Shown: positions 26,937-35,605 of the stretch, in pieces
Layout of the letters: each line of letters starts with the position of its first letter
Numbering within the stretch: position 1 is the stretch's first letter
Assembly (NCBI GenBank): GCA_016722705.1
Contig: JADKGN010000004.1
Span: 1,116,001 to 1,180,000, forward strand
Reading direction: 5' to 3'
DNA from: Candidatus Dechloromonas phosphoritropha
Lineage (GTDB): Bacteria > Pseudomonadota > Gammaproteobacteria > Burkholderiales > Rhodocyclaceae
DNA length: 64,000 bases
The notes under the pieces: model-generated
What the model was told of the DNA's origin: nothing
What the model saw: the letters and a program-made list of their open reading frames with translations, nothing else
The model's database searches: none
Made by a program: the position numbers and the translations under genes

Positions 26937-27046
26937 GGAAACGCTGATTTATTCGTCACCCCGGCGAAGGCCGGGGTCCAAATCGTTGATTTTCCTGGAT
27001 TCCGGCCTTCGCCGGAATGACAACTCTGGAATAAATCAGCGTTTCC
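26937..27046. repeat. 110-bp palindromic MITE, copy 1
   Basis: Ends GGAAACGCTGATTTATTC / GAATAAATCAGCGTTTCC form perfect terminal inverted repeats; internally GTCACCCCGGCGAA..CCGGGG and CCGG..CGCCGGAATGAC form further arms. It is flanked by TTAA on both sides (4-bp target duplication; 5 bp if TTAAG). The second copy at 51954-52063 has the same length, orientation and internal order. No transposase is encoded, so it is a non-autonomous element. It lies between amt and its terminator. Confidence 0.85.
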
Positions 27047-27069
27047 TTAAGTCAGTCGGGCAGACCTGG

Positions 27070-27095
27070 AAAAGGGCCGAAAGCCCCTTTTATTT
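27070..27095. terminator. rho-independent terminator between amt and hsdR
   Basis: Stem AAAAGGGC / GCCCCTTTT around a CGAAA loop, followed on the plus strand by TTTTATTTCT. It serves amt and, read from the other strand, could also terminate the convergent hsd operon. Confidence 0.75.
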
Positions 27096-27105
27096 CTCTG
27101 GGTTG

Positions 27106-30100
27106 TTACAGGGGTGCGGTCGACGGTTGAGTGCGCGCCCGTAGCGCCTCATACAACTGCGCCGGCCCCAAAAGGGTGTCCTTCAAACCGTCCTGAATCT
27201 TCTGCGAATTCAGCGCCTGGCTGCTCATCGTCGTATGGGCATCCAGGGCATCCATGATGGCGTGCAAGATGGCTTGTGACAGGTCAGGTGAATTGGCGAA
27301 CTGTTCCTTCGAGTTGTTGGCCGCCTGCTGGACAAGGGTATCGTTCTCCAGCAGCTTGCCCTTGATGACACCATTCACATAGACCAATTGGTCGTTGTCG
27401 GACAGCTCACCCTCGAACAGCCCATTCACCTTCTCGATGATTTCGGCGAGCAGGGCCTTTTCCTTTTCCTGGACCGAGCCGCTGCCGGTATCCGTCATCG
27501 GTTCCAGCTTTGGCGTCTCCCCATCCTTCAGGTTCAGCGCCTGTTGCCCCTTGTCGCGCAGCGTATGGTGGGTCAGCACGACCTTGGACAGGTCGACGGC
27601 TTCGCGTTCACGGCCAAATTCGAGCAGCGGTATCAGCCGCTTGTAGAAGATGAAGCGCTTCTCGATGTCGGTATTGCCGTAGTCGAATATCTGCGACAGG
27701 AAGGCATACAGGCGGTTGAAGGCGCCCATGTCACCCTTGAACAGGACCAGCACCGCCATCGCATCCTTGGCGGCCTGGCTGGCGTTCTCGTCCTTGTTGG
27801 CGTCGGCAATTGCCTTGTCGTTCTGCGCAGCCTTGTAGCGTTTCAGCAGGCGGTCGGCAACCGGGGCCAATGCCTGACTCAGTTGGGCCTGGGTACCCTT
27901 GGGGTCCATTTCGACTTGAGCGACACGGTCGACCTCGAACGTGTCGTAAAAACCACTGGCATCAAGCTTGGCCCGCAGGTCAAAGACCAGATGCGGGTCG
28001 GTGGTCGCTTCCAGTTGCGCCGTTTCGTAGTAGGTCTTGAAGGCGGCCAGCACGTCCTCGGCCTCGTTCACGAAGTCGAGGATGTAAGTCGTGTCCTTGC
28101 CGGGATAGGCACGGTTGAGGCGGGATAACGTCTGCACCGCCTGAACACCGCCCAGACGCTTGTCGACATACATGCCGCACAGCAGCGGCTGGTCGAACCC
28201 GGTCTGGAACTTGTTGGCCACCAGCAGCAGGTGATAATCCGGTGCCTTGAAGGATTCGCGGATATCGCCCTTGAGTCCGGGGTTGAGCAGCTTGCTGTGC
28301 TCGCTGACCGGCTCCGTGTAGCTCTCGGGGTCAGTGATTTCACCCGAGAAGGCGACCAGCACGCCGAGCTTGTAGTTCTGCTTCTGGATGTAGCCGGCAA
28401 TCGCCTTCTGCCAGCGCACCGCTTCCTTGCGGCTGCTGACGACAATCATCGCCTTGGCCTTGCCATTCAGTAGTGGCTGCACGTTCTCGCGGAAGTGCTC
28501 GACGACCGTCTGTACCTTCTGGCTGATGTTGTAGGGGTGCAGGCGAACCCATTGCATGATGCCCTTGAGTGCTTCGCTCTTGGTAACCTGGGTTTCGTCG
28601 AATTCCTGGCCGTTGTTGGCCAGTTTGAAGGCGAGCTTGTAGGTCGTGTAGTTCTTCAGCACGTCGAGAATGAATTCCTCTTCGATGGCCTGGCGCATCG
28701 AATAGACGTGGAAGGCCTGCGGCAGGCCGTCGGCATCCTTGCGGCCGAACAGTTCCAGCGTCTTCTGCTTGGGTGTCGCGGTGAAGGCGATGTAGGTCAG
28801 GTTCTTGTCCTGTGCCGCCTTGGCCGACATTTGCAAGGCAAGCAGGGTTTCGGTGTCGATTTCACCGCCGTCCTGCAATTCGGCCATTTCTTCGGCGGAG
28901 AGCAACTGCTTGAGCTTGGCGGCCGCCTCGCCGGTTTGCGAGCTATGGGCTTCATCGGCGATAACGGCAAAGCGCTTGCCTTCGGTGGCCGACAGTTCCT
29001 GCACCGCCTTCAGGGCAAAGGGGAAGGTCTGGATGGTGCAGACGATGATTTTCTTGCCGTCCTTCAAGGCCAGCGACAACTGGCTGCTTTTGCTGCCATT
29101 TTCATCGTTGACCGTAGCAACCACCCCTTTTGTCCGCTGGAAGTCGAAAATCGCTTCCTGCAACTGGGCATCCAGCACATTGCGGTCGGAGACCACCAGC
29201 ACGCTGTCGAATAGCTTCTGGTTCCCGGCGTCGTGCAGGTCGGCCAGGAAGTGGGCAGTCCAGGCAATCGAGTTGGTCTTGCCGGAGCCTGCCGAATGCT
29301 GAATCAGGTAACGCTGGCCGGTACCGTTCTCCAACACGTCGGCGACCAGTTTACGGGTGGCGTCGAGCTGGTGGTAACGGGGGAAGATGACGCTGGTCAG
29401 TTGCTTCTTGTCGTTGCGCTGGCCGATGAGGTAGCGGCCGAGGATTTCCAGCCAGCTATCGCGCAGCCAGACTTCTTCCCACAGGTAGTAGGTAGCAAAA
29501 CCGAATGGGTTGGGCGCATTGCCGGCGCCACCGGCGTTGCCCCGGTTGAAGGGCAGGAAGCGTGTCGCCGTACCGGCCAGCCGCGTGCTCATCATCACTT
29601 CGGACTGGCTGACGGCAAAGTGCACCAGCGCCCCGCCCGGGAAAGAGAGCAGCGGTTCGGCCAGCCCGCCCTTGAGGGCCGGGTTACGGTCGAAGCGGTA
29701 CTGGTCAACGGCATCGCCGACGCTCTGGGTGAAGTCGGACTTCAGTTCGGCGGTGGCGACTGGAATGCCATTGACGAACAGCGACAGGTCGAGGGCGTCC
29801 TTGGCATTGTTCAGGGAATGATGCACCTGACGCACGACACGCAGGCGGTTGGCGGCATAAGCCTGCTGAATGGCCGGGTTGATGCCGAGCGCTGGTTTGA
29901 ACTGCACCAGCGACAGCGGCTTCTTGAGGCCGACCATTTCGACGCCCCGGCGCAGCACTTCCAGCGTGCCTTGCTCATTGAGGCATTTGCGCACCCGCTC
30001 GGCGAGAACCTTGGGCAGGCTGGCGCCGTGGGTCTTGGACAGTGCCTGCCAGCTTTCCGGCTGGCTGGTTTCAATCCAGGCCAGCAGGTCGGGCGGGAAC

Positions 30101-30216
30101 AGGGCGTTGTGCTTGTCGTAATGGGCGGCATCGCCTTCGGCGTAGAGCCAGCCATTCTGACTGAGGTGGTTGCAGATGGCGGCTTCGAAATGGTGTTCCT
30201 GGTGCAGGTTATACAT
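27106..30216 (-). CDS. hsdR: type I restriction enzyme R subunit (HsdR)
   Basis: Motor and nuclease subunit of a type I restriction system. The 1036-aa product has an N-terminal RecB-like nuclease domain (GIPVATAELKSDFTQ, with the ELK of the PD-ExK motif, near residue 170), SF2 translocase motifs I (HSAGSGKTN), II (IADEAHSSQTG) and III (FTATPKQKT), then a helicase C domain (SRLNRAYPGKDTTYILDFVN) and a helical C-terminal region. It appears intact. Its ATG overlaps the hsdS stop (TGATG), so translation should depend on read-through of hsdS, which is now interrupted by an IS element on the opposite strand. Confidence 0.94.
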   Translation of the reverse strand: MYNLHQEHHFEAAICNHLSQNGWLYAEGDAAHYDKHNALFPPDLLAWIETSQPESWQALSKTHGASLPKVLAERVRKCLNEQGTLEVLRRGVEMVGLKKPLSLVQFKPALGINPAIQQAYAANRLRVVRQVHHSLNNAKDALDLSLFVNGIPVATAELKSDFTQSVGDAVDQYRFDRNPALKGGLAEPLLSFPGGALVHFAVSQSEVMMSTRLAGTATRFLPFNRGNAGGAGNAPNPFGFATYYLWEEVWLRDSWLEILGRYLIGQRNDKKQLTSVIFPRYHQLDATRKLVADVLENGTGQRYLIQHSAGSGKTNSIAWTAHFLADLHDAGNQKLFDSVLVVSDRNVLDAQLQEAIFDFQRTKGVVATVNDENGSKSSQLSLALKDGKKIIVCTIQTFPFALKAVQELSATEGKRFAVIADEAHSSQTGEAAAKLKQLLSAEEMAELQDGGEIDTETLLALQMSAKAAQDKNLTYIAFTATPKQKTLELFGRKDADGLPQAFHVYSMRQAIEEEFILDVLKNYTTYKLAFKLANNGQEFDETQVTKSEALKGIMQWVRLHPYNISQKVQTVVEHFRENVQPLLNGKAKAMIVVSSRKEAVRWQKAIAGYIQKQNYKLGVLVAFSGEITDPESYTEPVSEHSKLLNPGLKGDIRESFKAPDYHLLLVANKFQTGFDQPLLCGMYVDKRLGGVQAVQTLSRLNRAYPGKDTTYILDFVNEAEDVLAAFKTYYETAQLEATTDPHLVFDLRAKLDASGFYDTFEVDRVAQVEMDPKGTQAQLSQALAPVADRLLKRYKAAQNDKAIADANKDENASQAAKDAMAVLVLFKGDMGAFNRLYAFLSQIFDYGNTDIEKRFIFYKRLIPLLEFGREREAVDLSKVVLTHHTLRDKGQQALNLKDGETPKLEPMTDTGSGSVQEKEKALLAEIIEKVNGLFEGELSDNDQLVYVNGVIKGKLLENDTLVQQAANNSKEQFANSPDLSQAILHAIMDALDAHTTMSSQALNSQKIQDGLKDTLLGPAQLYEALRARTQPSTAPL

Positions 30217-30679
30217 CAGGCAGCCTCGGCTTCGGCAAGGTGGCGAACGTCGATTTTGCCGGTGACGGCGGCGGAAATCAGGGCGGAGCGGCGTTCTTTG
30301 AGCAGGGCGATAAGCTTTTCCTGCTCGGCAATCAGCCCGTCAATCTTCGCCGTTTCGCGGTCGAGGAAGGTGGCGATGGCGGTTTGTTCGGCAACAGGAG
30401 GAACAAGAGTTGGAAGCCGCTTGATGTCAGCAAATTTCATGGACTGCCGTAAGCCGCCGCCCATCGAATAAAACACTTTTGTGACATCGTAAGCGCGCAG
30501 CAAATAGCTTAAATAATGGGCCTGTATGCCTGTTGGTTTTGCTGCAAGGTAGGCTGACGTGATGATGCCAAGTTCTTTGACAATGGCCGTTCGCAAGCTG
30601 CGCTTATCGTTTTGGAGGTCCGTAAGCCGGAAAACGATGTCAGCGGGTCTGACGATTTGATAGGTTTCAAACGACTCAG
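30216..30679 (-). pseudogene. hsdS: hsdS, 3' part, separated by an IS256-family insertion
   Basis: C-terminal two thirds of a type I specificity subunit. It begins, in the ancestral frame, at ESFETYQIVRP, completes a target-recognition domain, and ends with the conserved helix PPVAEQTAIATFLDRETAKIDG and the LIALLKERRSALISAAVTGKIDV terminus (two adjoining pieces). Removing 30688-32071 restores one reading frame with the 5' part (..NDGLLP|ESFETY..). The restored protein is about 222 aa, half of a normal HsdS with two recognition domains. Confidence 0.9.
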
Positions 30680-30687
30680 GCAGAAGG
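30680..30687. repeat. 8-bp target-site duplication, left copy
   Basis: GCAGAAGG, identical to 32064-32071 on the other side of the IS; 8 bp is the duplication length of the IS256 family. Confidence 0.9.
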
Positions 30688-30788
30688 GATTGAGTCCCTA
30701 AACTGCTGTAAATCGGGTGGCAGGTAGCCACCGCTTCGATTCGGTAAACTGACGTTGCGAGACGATCGATAACCGAAGGAGAGAAGCG

Positions 30789-32006
30789 ATGACTGGGTAT
30801 GAGGTTAGCGTAGGAACGGACTTGCTGCCAGGGCTTTTAAACGGGCAGGACGGGCTGGCGAAACTGGTGGAAGCGGTGCTCAATCAAGTACTGGAGGCGC
30901 AGGTGACGGAAACGCTGGGGGCGACGCGGCACGAGCGCACGGACGAACGGGCCGGCTATCGCAACGGCTACCGGCCACGCACCCTTTACACGCGGGTTGG
31001 GCCGGTGACGCTGCTGGTGCCGCAGACGCGGGACGGCAGCTTTTCGACGGACATCTTCAAGCGCTACCAGCGGAGCGAGCAGGCCTTCGTTCTGGCGCTC
31101 ATGGAAATGGTCGTGCACGGTGTCTCGACGCGCAAGGTCTCGGCGATCACCGAAGAGCTGTGCGGCGCCAGCTTCTCCAAATCGATGGTGAGCGCACTGT
31201 GCGCCGGACTGGAACCGCGGGTCAGCGCGTTCAACGAACGGCGGCTGGACGGCGAGTATCCCTTCGTGCTGGTCGATGCCCTGTTCATCAAGAGTCGGCA
31301 AGAAGATCGTGTGGTTTCGCGTGCCGTGCTGACCGTCTCAGGCATCCGCTCCGATGGCTTCCGGGAGATTCTGGGCGTGCGGATCGGCGACACCGAGAGC
31401 TTCGCCACCTGGGACGAGACCTTCCGCTGGCTCAGAGGGCGCGGCCTCAAGGGCACGCAGTTCATCATCTCGGACGACCACGGCGGCCTGCGTGAAGCGG
31501 CAGCGCGGCACTTTCAGGGGGCCAGCTGGCAACGCTGTCAGGTGCATCTGATGCGCAACATTCTGGGCCAATGCAACACCCGCCACCGCGCCGAGGTGGC
31601 AGCTGCCGTCAAGCTCGTGCTGCAGGCGCCCGATTTGGTCGAGGCCAAGCGCCGCCTGGCGGAATTCACCGAGCGCTTCGCCAAGAGCGCCCCCAAAGCG
31701 GTGGCCTGCCTCGAAGCAGGATTCGAGGATGCCATGGCGGTAATGGTCTTGCCCGAGAAGTATCGCAAGCGGCTACGCACAACGAACATGCAGGAGCGGC
31801 TCAACGAGGAAATTCGCCGGCGGGAGCGCGTGATCCGCATCTTCCCCAACGACGAGTCCGCCTTGCGCCTGATCGGCGCTCTGCTGGCCGAACAGAACGA
31901 GGCTTGGCAGGAACGGAAGTACCTCGACATGGATGAATTCAAGGAGTGGGCGGCTTCCCGCGCCGCAGCTAGCGAGGGCAACAACGTTGTTGCCCTCGCT
32001 AGCTGA
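30789..32006 (+). CDS. IS256-family transposase
   Basis: A 405-aa DDE transposase with mutator-type features: N-terminal ERAGYRNGYRPRTLYTRVG, central VDALFIKSR (first Asp) and ISDDHGGLREA (second Asp), WQRCQVHLMRNIL, and the C-terminal LRTTNMQERLNEEIRRRERV with the catalytic Glu. A GAAGGAGAG ribosome-binding site precedes the ATG. The last 12 codons (SEGNNVVALAS and stop) are encoded by a perfect 38-bp palindrome. It looks functional. Confidence 0.96.
   Translation: MTGYEVSVGTDLLPGLLNGQDGLAKLVEAVLNQVLEAQVTETLGATRHERTDERAGYRNGYRPRTLYTRVGPVTLLVPQTRDGSFSTDIFKRYQRSEQAFVLALMEMVVHGVSTRKVSAITEELCGASFSKSMVSALCAGLEPRVSAFNERRLDGEYPFVLVDALFIKSRQEDRVVSRAVLTVSGIRSDGFREILGVRIGDTESFATWDETFRWLRGRGLKGTQFIISDDHGGLREAAARHFQGASWQRCQVHLMRNILGQCNTRHRAEVAAAVKLVLQAPDLVEAKRRLAEFTERFAKSAPKAVACLEAGFEDAMAVMVLPEKYRKRLRTTNMQERLNEEIRRRERVIRIFPNDESALRLIGALLAEQNEAWQERKYLDMDEFKEWAASRAAASEGNNVVALAS
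31967..32004. repeat. perfect 38-bp palindrome at the 3' end of the IS256 transposase gene
   Basis: AGCTAGCGAGGGCAACAAC is followed immediately by its exact reverse complement, with no loop, and overlaps the stop codon. In RNA it would fold into a very strong hairpin. It could act as a terminator protecting the IS, or block read-through from hsd transcription. Confidence 0.85.
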
Positions 32007-32063
32007 AAACCATTCGTCATTCATCGGATCGAAGAGTATTTACAGCAGATTTTGGACTTGACT

Positions 32064-32071
32064 GCAGAAGG
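32064..32071. repeat. 8-bp target-site duplication, right copy
   Basis: GCAGAAGG, the partner of 30680-30687; on the minus strand it reads CCTTCTGC within the hsdS codons ..GGC CTT CTG C... Confidence 0.9.
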
Positions 32072-32268
32072 CCATCGTTGGATTCGATGTTTTTGCGAAC
32101 AATGCGCCCGTAACTTAACGAAAGCAGGTTGTCCTCAAGCATTCCGGTGTTGGATTCATTCCGCTCCGATGCAATGCCAAGAAAGGGCTGGACAGCCCAA
32201 TGCTCCGGCACCTCGCCCAGCCATTCAATCCCACTTTCCTTGTACTCTGCATACCTCGGCAAGCTCAT
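32064..32268 (-). pseudogene. hsdS: hsdS, 5' part, interrupted by IS256-family element
   Basis: Starts MSLPRYAEYKESGIEWLGEV, the common HsdS N-terminus, and runs through SLSYGRIVRKNIESNDGLL, where the IS enters; beyond the junction the frame reads into the IS end and stops at 32017. The ATG overlaps the stop of the DUF1016 gene by 4 bp. With the 3' part at 30216 it makes one specificity subunit with a single target-recognition domain. Confidence 0.9.
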
Positions 32269-33278
32269 GCGCCGTCCTCCCGGTCGACCGCATTCAACTG
32301 ATAAAACTCATGCAGTTTGGCCTGCAATAGTTGCTTGTCCGGTAACTGGGTCTGGTATTCGGCAATCAGCGCCGGCGACAGGCTGCGGCTGAGTGCGTAT
32401 TCGACGACTTCATCATCCTTGCTGGCGCAGAGCAGGACGCCGATGGCCGGGTTTTCGTGGGGCTTTTTCACGTCGCGGTCGAGCCCTTCGAGGTAGAAGC
32501 CGAGCTTGCCCAAATATTCCGGTTCAAAGCGGCCGACCTTGAGTTCGATGGCGACCAGGCAGTTGAGGCCACGATGGAAGAACAGCAGGTCGAGGGCGAA
32601 GTCGCGCTTGCCGACTTGCAGCGGGTATTCGGAGCCAACGAAACAGAAGTCCCGCCCGAGTTCGATGAGGAAGTCCTTGAGCCGATGCAGCAGACTGCGA
32701 TGCAGGTCGCTTTCGGCATGGCCGGCTGGCAGGTCGAGGAATTCGACCAGATAGCTGTCCTTGAAGACGCCGAGCGCATCGGGGTGGGTTTGTCTCAGCA
32801 CTGCCGAGACTTTTGCCGGGCTGAGGACGCTTTGCTCAAACAGTGCACCCTTGAACTGTCGTTCCAGTTCGCGGCTGCTCCATTGCTCGCGGATGGCGGT
32901 GCGCAGGTAAAACTCGCGCTCTTCCGGGCGCTTGCTCTGGCTGAGGATGATGAGGTTGTGCGTCCAGGGCAATTGTCTCAGCAGTGCCGAGACTTTTTCA
33001 TCATCCCGGTAAGCCTCGTAAAACTGGCGCATGCGGAACAGGTTGGGGCGGGTAACGCCGCGTAGGCCGGGTTGCGTGCGGGCCAGGTGCGCTGCCAGTT
33101 GATTGACGACGCCATCGCCCCATTCGGCCGCGGCAATCTTGTGGCTGATGATTTCACCCACCTGCCAGTACAAGTCGATAAGCGTGGTATTGACCGCCTG
33201 CACTGCTCGCTGTTTGGCGGTGGCAATGAGGCTGACGATTTCATTGAAGTCGGTGGGTGGCACAGGCAGCGAGTTCAT
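32265..33278 (-). CDS. DUF1016 / YhcG-type PD-(D/E)XK nuclease family protein
   Basis: The 337-aa product has the DUF1016 N-terminal helical domain (residues 1-165: YWQVGEIISHKI, RNLFRMRQFYEAY-like stretch, QLPWTHNLIIL) and a C-terminal PD-D/EXK nuclease domain: EYPLQVGKRDFALDLLFFH then CLVAIELKVGRF, giving the catalytic D...ExK. It sits inside the RM operon between hsdM and hsdS with 4-bp overlaps on both sides. This gene is repeatedly found in type I RM loci; its role there is not established. It appears intact. Confidence 0.9.
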   Translation of the reverse strand: MNSLPVPPTDFNEIVSLIATAKQRAVQAVNTTLIDLYWQVGEIISHKIAAAEWGDGVVNQLAAHLARTQPGLRGVTRPNLFRMRQFYEAYRDDEKVSALLRQLPWTHNLIILSQSKRPEEREFYLRTAIREQWSSRELERQFKGALFEQSVLSPAKVSAVLRQTHPDALGVFKDSYLVEFLDLPAGHAESDLHRSLLHRLKDFLIELGRDFCFVGSEYPLQVGKRDFALDLLFFHRGLNCLVAIELKVGRFEPEYLGKLGFYLEGLDRDVKKPHENPAIGVLLCASKDDEVVEYALSRSLSPALIAEYQTQLPDKQLLQAKLHEFYQLNAVDREDGA

Positions 33279-35113
33279 TCGGCCAGCCCTTCCAGCATGC
33301 GCATGATGTTGGCTGTCACACCTTTCAGTTCTTCATCAATCTCATGCAAGCTGCGCGGTGGCTCGAAGACGTAGAAATGCCGGTTGAATGGAATTTCATA
33401 GCCGACCCTGGATTTCTCGTGGTCTATCCAGGCATCCGGGGCGTGTGGCAATACTTCGCGCTTGAAGTAGGCGGCGATGTCATCGGCCAGCGGCACGTTT
33501 TCGGTATCACGCAGGGCGCTGTCGGCTTGCGGTTTGCCCTTCTGCTTGCCCTTTTCGCCGACGACGACATCGCCTGCGGCATCGCGTAGCGGGCGCTCGA
33601 CGGTGAGGGTGGTGTAGCCGAATTCCTCATTCTTGAAAATGCGCGAAATCGGCACCACCTTGACCTTGCCGCCTGCGGGCGCCGTGGGATGGACTGCTGC
33701 GGTCAACAGCAATTTTCGGCCGATTTCCTTGCCGGTGGCATCCACTACCGTGGCCAGCTCGGCCTCTGCGAAGTCACCGAACAGGCGGGTGATGTCGGCG
33801 ATGTGTTCCTCCGACAATTCCTTGCGCTTGCTGCCCAGACTTTTGCGCATTTTCTGCCAGAAGCTGCTGGCGTCAATGAGCTGAACCCAGCCCTTGCGGT
33901 CTTCCGGCTTCTTGTTGGAGAGTATCCAGACGTAGGTGCTGATGCCGGTGTTGTAGAACATGTCGGTCGGCAGGCCAATGATGGCTTCGACCAGGTCGTT
34001 TTCCAGCACATAGCGGCGGATTTCGCTTTCCCCGCTGCCAGCGCCACCGGTGAACAGCGGCGAACCGTTGAGGACGATGCCGATACGGCTGCCGCCATCG
34101 ACGGCCGGGCGCATCTTGCTGATGAGATGCAGCAGGAAGAGCATGGAACCATCGGAAACCCGGGGCAGGCCAGGCCCGAAGCGACCATCGAAGCCCTTGT
34201 CGGCAGCTTCCTTGCGCACTTCCTTCTCGACCTTCTTCCATTCGACACCGAATGGCGGATTGGACAGCATGTAGTCGAACTTGCGCTGGCCGTGGCCGTC
34301 TTCGGAGAGCGTGTTGCCAACCACGATGTTGCCGACGTCCTGGCCCTTGATGAGCATGTCAGCTTTGCAGATGGCGTAGGACTCGTCGTTTAGTTCCTGG
34401 CCGAACATGGTCAGGCGGGCTGCCGGGTTGTGTTCGAGCAGATGTTCGCCAGCTACCGACAACATGCCGCCGGTGCCGGCAGTCGGGTCATAGATGGTGC
34501 GCACGACGGCATTGCCGGGGGTCAGCACGTCGTCGTCCTCGATGAACAGCAGATTGACCATCAGACGGATGAATTCACGCGGGGTGAAATGCTCTCCAGC
34601 GGTTTCATTCGAGATTTCGGCGAACTTGCGAATCAGTTCCTCGAAGACCAGCCCCATCCGGGTGTTGTCGACGGTGCTCGGATGCAGGTCGATATTGGCG
34701 AACTTCTCGGTGACCAGATAGAGCAGGCCTGCCTTGGCCAGGCGTTCGACCTGGGTGTAGAAGTCGAAGCGTTCGAAGATATCACGGGCAGCAGGCGAGA
34801 AGCCCTGGATGTAGGCGTAGAGATTTTCCCGGATGTGGTCCTGGTCGCCGAGCAGCTTGATCAGGTCAAGCGGCGAGGTGTTGTAGAAGCTCTGGCTCGC
34901 TTTACGCAGCAGGAAGGGGTCGGGGTTGAGGCCGGCAGCGGTCTTGGCCGCGAACTCGGCGAGGACAGCCGCTTTGCTGCTCTCCAGGACGCAATCCAGG
35001 CGGCGCAGGATAGTGAACGGCAGGATAACCTTGCCGTACTCGGATTGCTTGTAGTCGCCGCGCAGCAGGTCGGCGACCGACCAGATGAAAGAGGAGAGGG
35101 CTTGGTGGTTCAT
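33275..35113 (-). CDS. hsdM: type I DNA methyltransferase, M subunit (HsdM)
   Basis: Adenine-N6 methylase subunit. ATG 35113 (MNHQALSSFIWSVADLLRG) gives 612 aa; the longer frame upstream is not coding-like. It has the N-terminal HsdM helical domain (residues 1-150), SAM-binding motif I DPTAGTGGML (about 205-214) and catalytic motif IV NPPFG (about 285-289). A C-terminal extension of about 150 residues (EEFGYTTLTVERPLRDAAGD..., HAPDAWIDHEKSRVGYEIPF) is typical of this long HsdM subtype. It is first in the operon; with hsdS broken, M alone should lack specific DNA recognition. Confidence 0.94.
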   Translation of the reverse strand: MNHQALSSFIWSVADLLRGDYKQSEYGKVILPFTILRRLDCVLESSKAAVLAEFAAKTAAGLNPDPFLLRKASQSFYNTSPLDLIKLLGDQDHIRENLYAYIQGFSPAARDIFERFDFYTQVERLAKAGLLYLVTEKFANIDLHPSTVDNTRMGLVFEELIRKFAEISNETAGEHFTPREFIRLMVNLLFIEDDDVLTPGNAVVRTIYDPTAGTGGMLSVAGEHLLEHNPAARLTMFGQELNDESYAICKADMLIKGQDVGNIVVGNTLSEDGHGQRKFDYMLSNPPFGVEWKKVEKEVRKEAADKGFDGRFGPGLPRVSDGSMLFLLHLISKMRPAVDGGSRIGIVLNGSPLFTGGAGSGESEIRRYVLENDLVEAIIGLPTDMFYNTGISTYVWILSNKKPEDRKGWVQLIDASSFWQKMRKSLGSKRKELSEEHIADITRLFGDFAEAELATVVDATGKEIGRKLLLTAAVHPTAPAGGKVKVVPISRIFKNEEFGYTTLTVERPLRDAAGDVVVGEKGKQKGKPQADSALRDTENVPLADDIAAYFKREVLPHAPDAWIDHEKSRVGYEIPFNRHFYVFEPPRSLHEIDEELKGVTANIMRMLEGLAE

Positions 35114-35190
35114 GTCGTTTTTCTGTTCTCTGTCATGGTTATACAGCCACTGAAAACCATTGTCCGGTATCCGGGGCTCCGGCTCGGGAC

Positions 35191-35604
35191 TTATACCCCG
35201 TTTCCATTCCGGGGCTTGCCAAGCCTGGGCGGAAAGTACCGCCAGGCCAGTACGACCAGCAATCCGAATAGCGTGTACATGCTGGTAAACACCCAGGGCG
35301 GCGCTTCGTGGAAGAGCACGCGCTGCACCCAGTATTCGACAAATGTCCGCCTGTAGGCCGCCGCCCCCGCTTGCATGCGCAGCCACGACTCGAGGGTGGT
35401 CAGCGGGCAGGTGAGACCGAACCATGACTCGCCGACGACAAACGCGATTGCCACGAGATGTGCAAGGCGGAGCCAGAGCCCATTCACCCAACGCCAGGAG
35501 AGAATGTTCCCGACGATGACGAACGCGAGGCCTGCGACGACGAACACAACGATGCCGAAGTGCGCAATCAGCACGGCATCCGCAAGAAGCTGGTGGGGCG
35601 GCAT
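35191..35604 (-). CDS. DUF2784 membrane protein
   Basis: The 137-aa product (ATG 35604) has four predicted membrane helices: VLIAHFGIVVFVVAGLAFVI, a second around LRLAHLVAIAFVVGESWFG, then after the loop CPLTTLESWLRMQAG a last one at STMYTLFGLLVVLAWRYF-like residues. The PLTTLESWLR..AG motif is diagnostic for DUF2784, a family of unknown function. It begins just 1 bp downstream of the alpha/beta-hydrolase gene, so the two are probably co-transcribed. Confidence 0.85.
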   Translation of the reverse strand: MPPHQLLADAVLIAHFGIVVFVVAGLAFVIVGNILSWRWVNGLWLRLAHLVAIAFVVGESWFGLTCPLTTLESWLRMQAGAAAYRRTFVEYWVQRVLFHEAPPWVFTSMYTLFGLLVVLAWRYFPPRLGKPRNGNGV

Positions 35605-35605
35605 C

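Larger units (their letters stand above)
30688..32063 (+). mobile_element. IS256-family insertion sequence, complete
   Basis: A 1376-bp element with imperfect terminal inverted repeats of about 26 bp: both ends share AGTCC..AA..CTGCTGTAAAT when read inward. It is bounded by the 8-bp duplication GCAGAAGG and carries one intact transposase. It interrupts hsdS and is transcribed against the hsd operon. Intact ends and an exact target duplication point to a recent insertion. Confidence 0.93.

Noticed and set aside
26937..27046. Possible CRISPR repeat unit or rho-independent terminator
   Set aside because: Single palindromic block, no spacer-repeat series; the second copy is 25 kb away with target duplications, so it is a transposable repeat.
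31967..32004. Palindrome as the IS end or recombination site
   Set aside because: The true IS ends with the 8-bp duplication lie at 30688 and 32063; the palindrome is internal.
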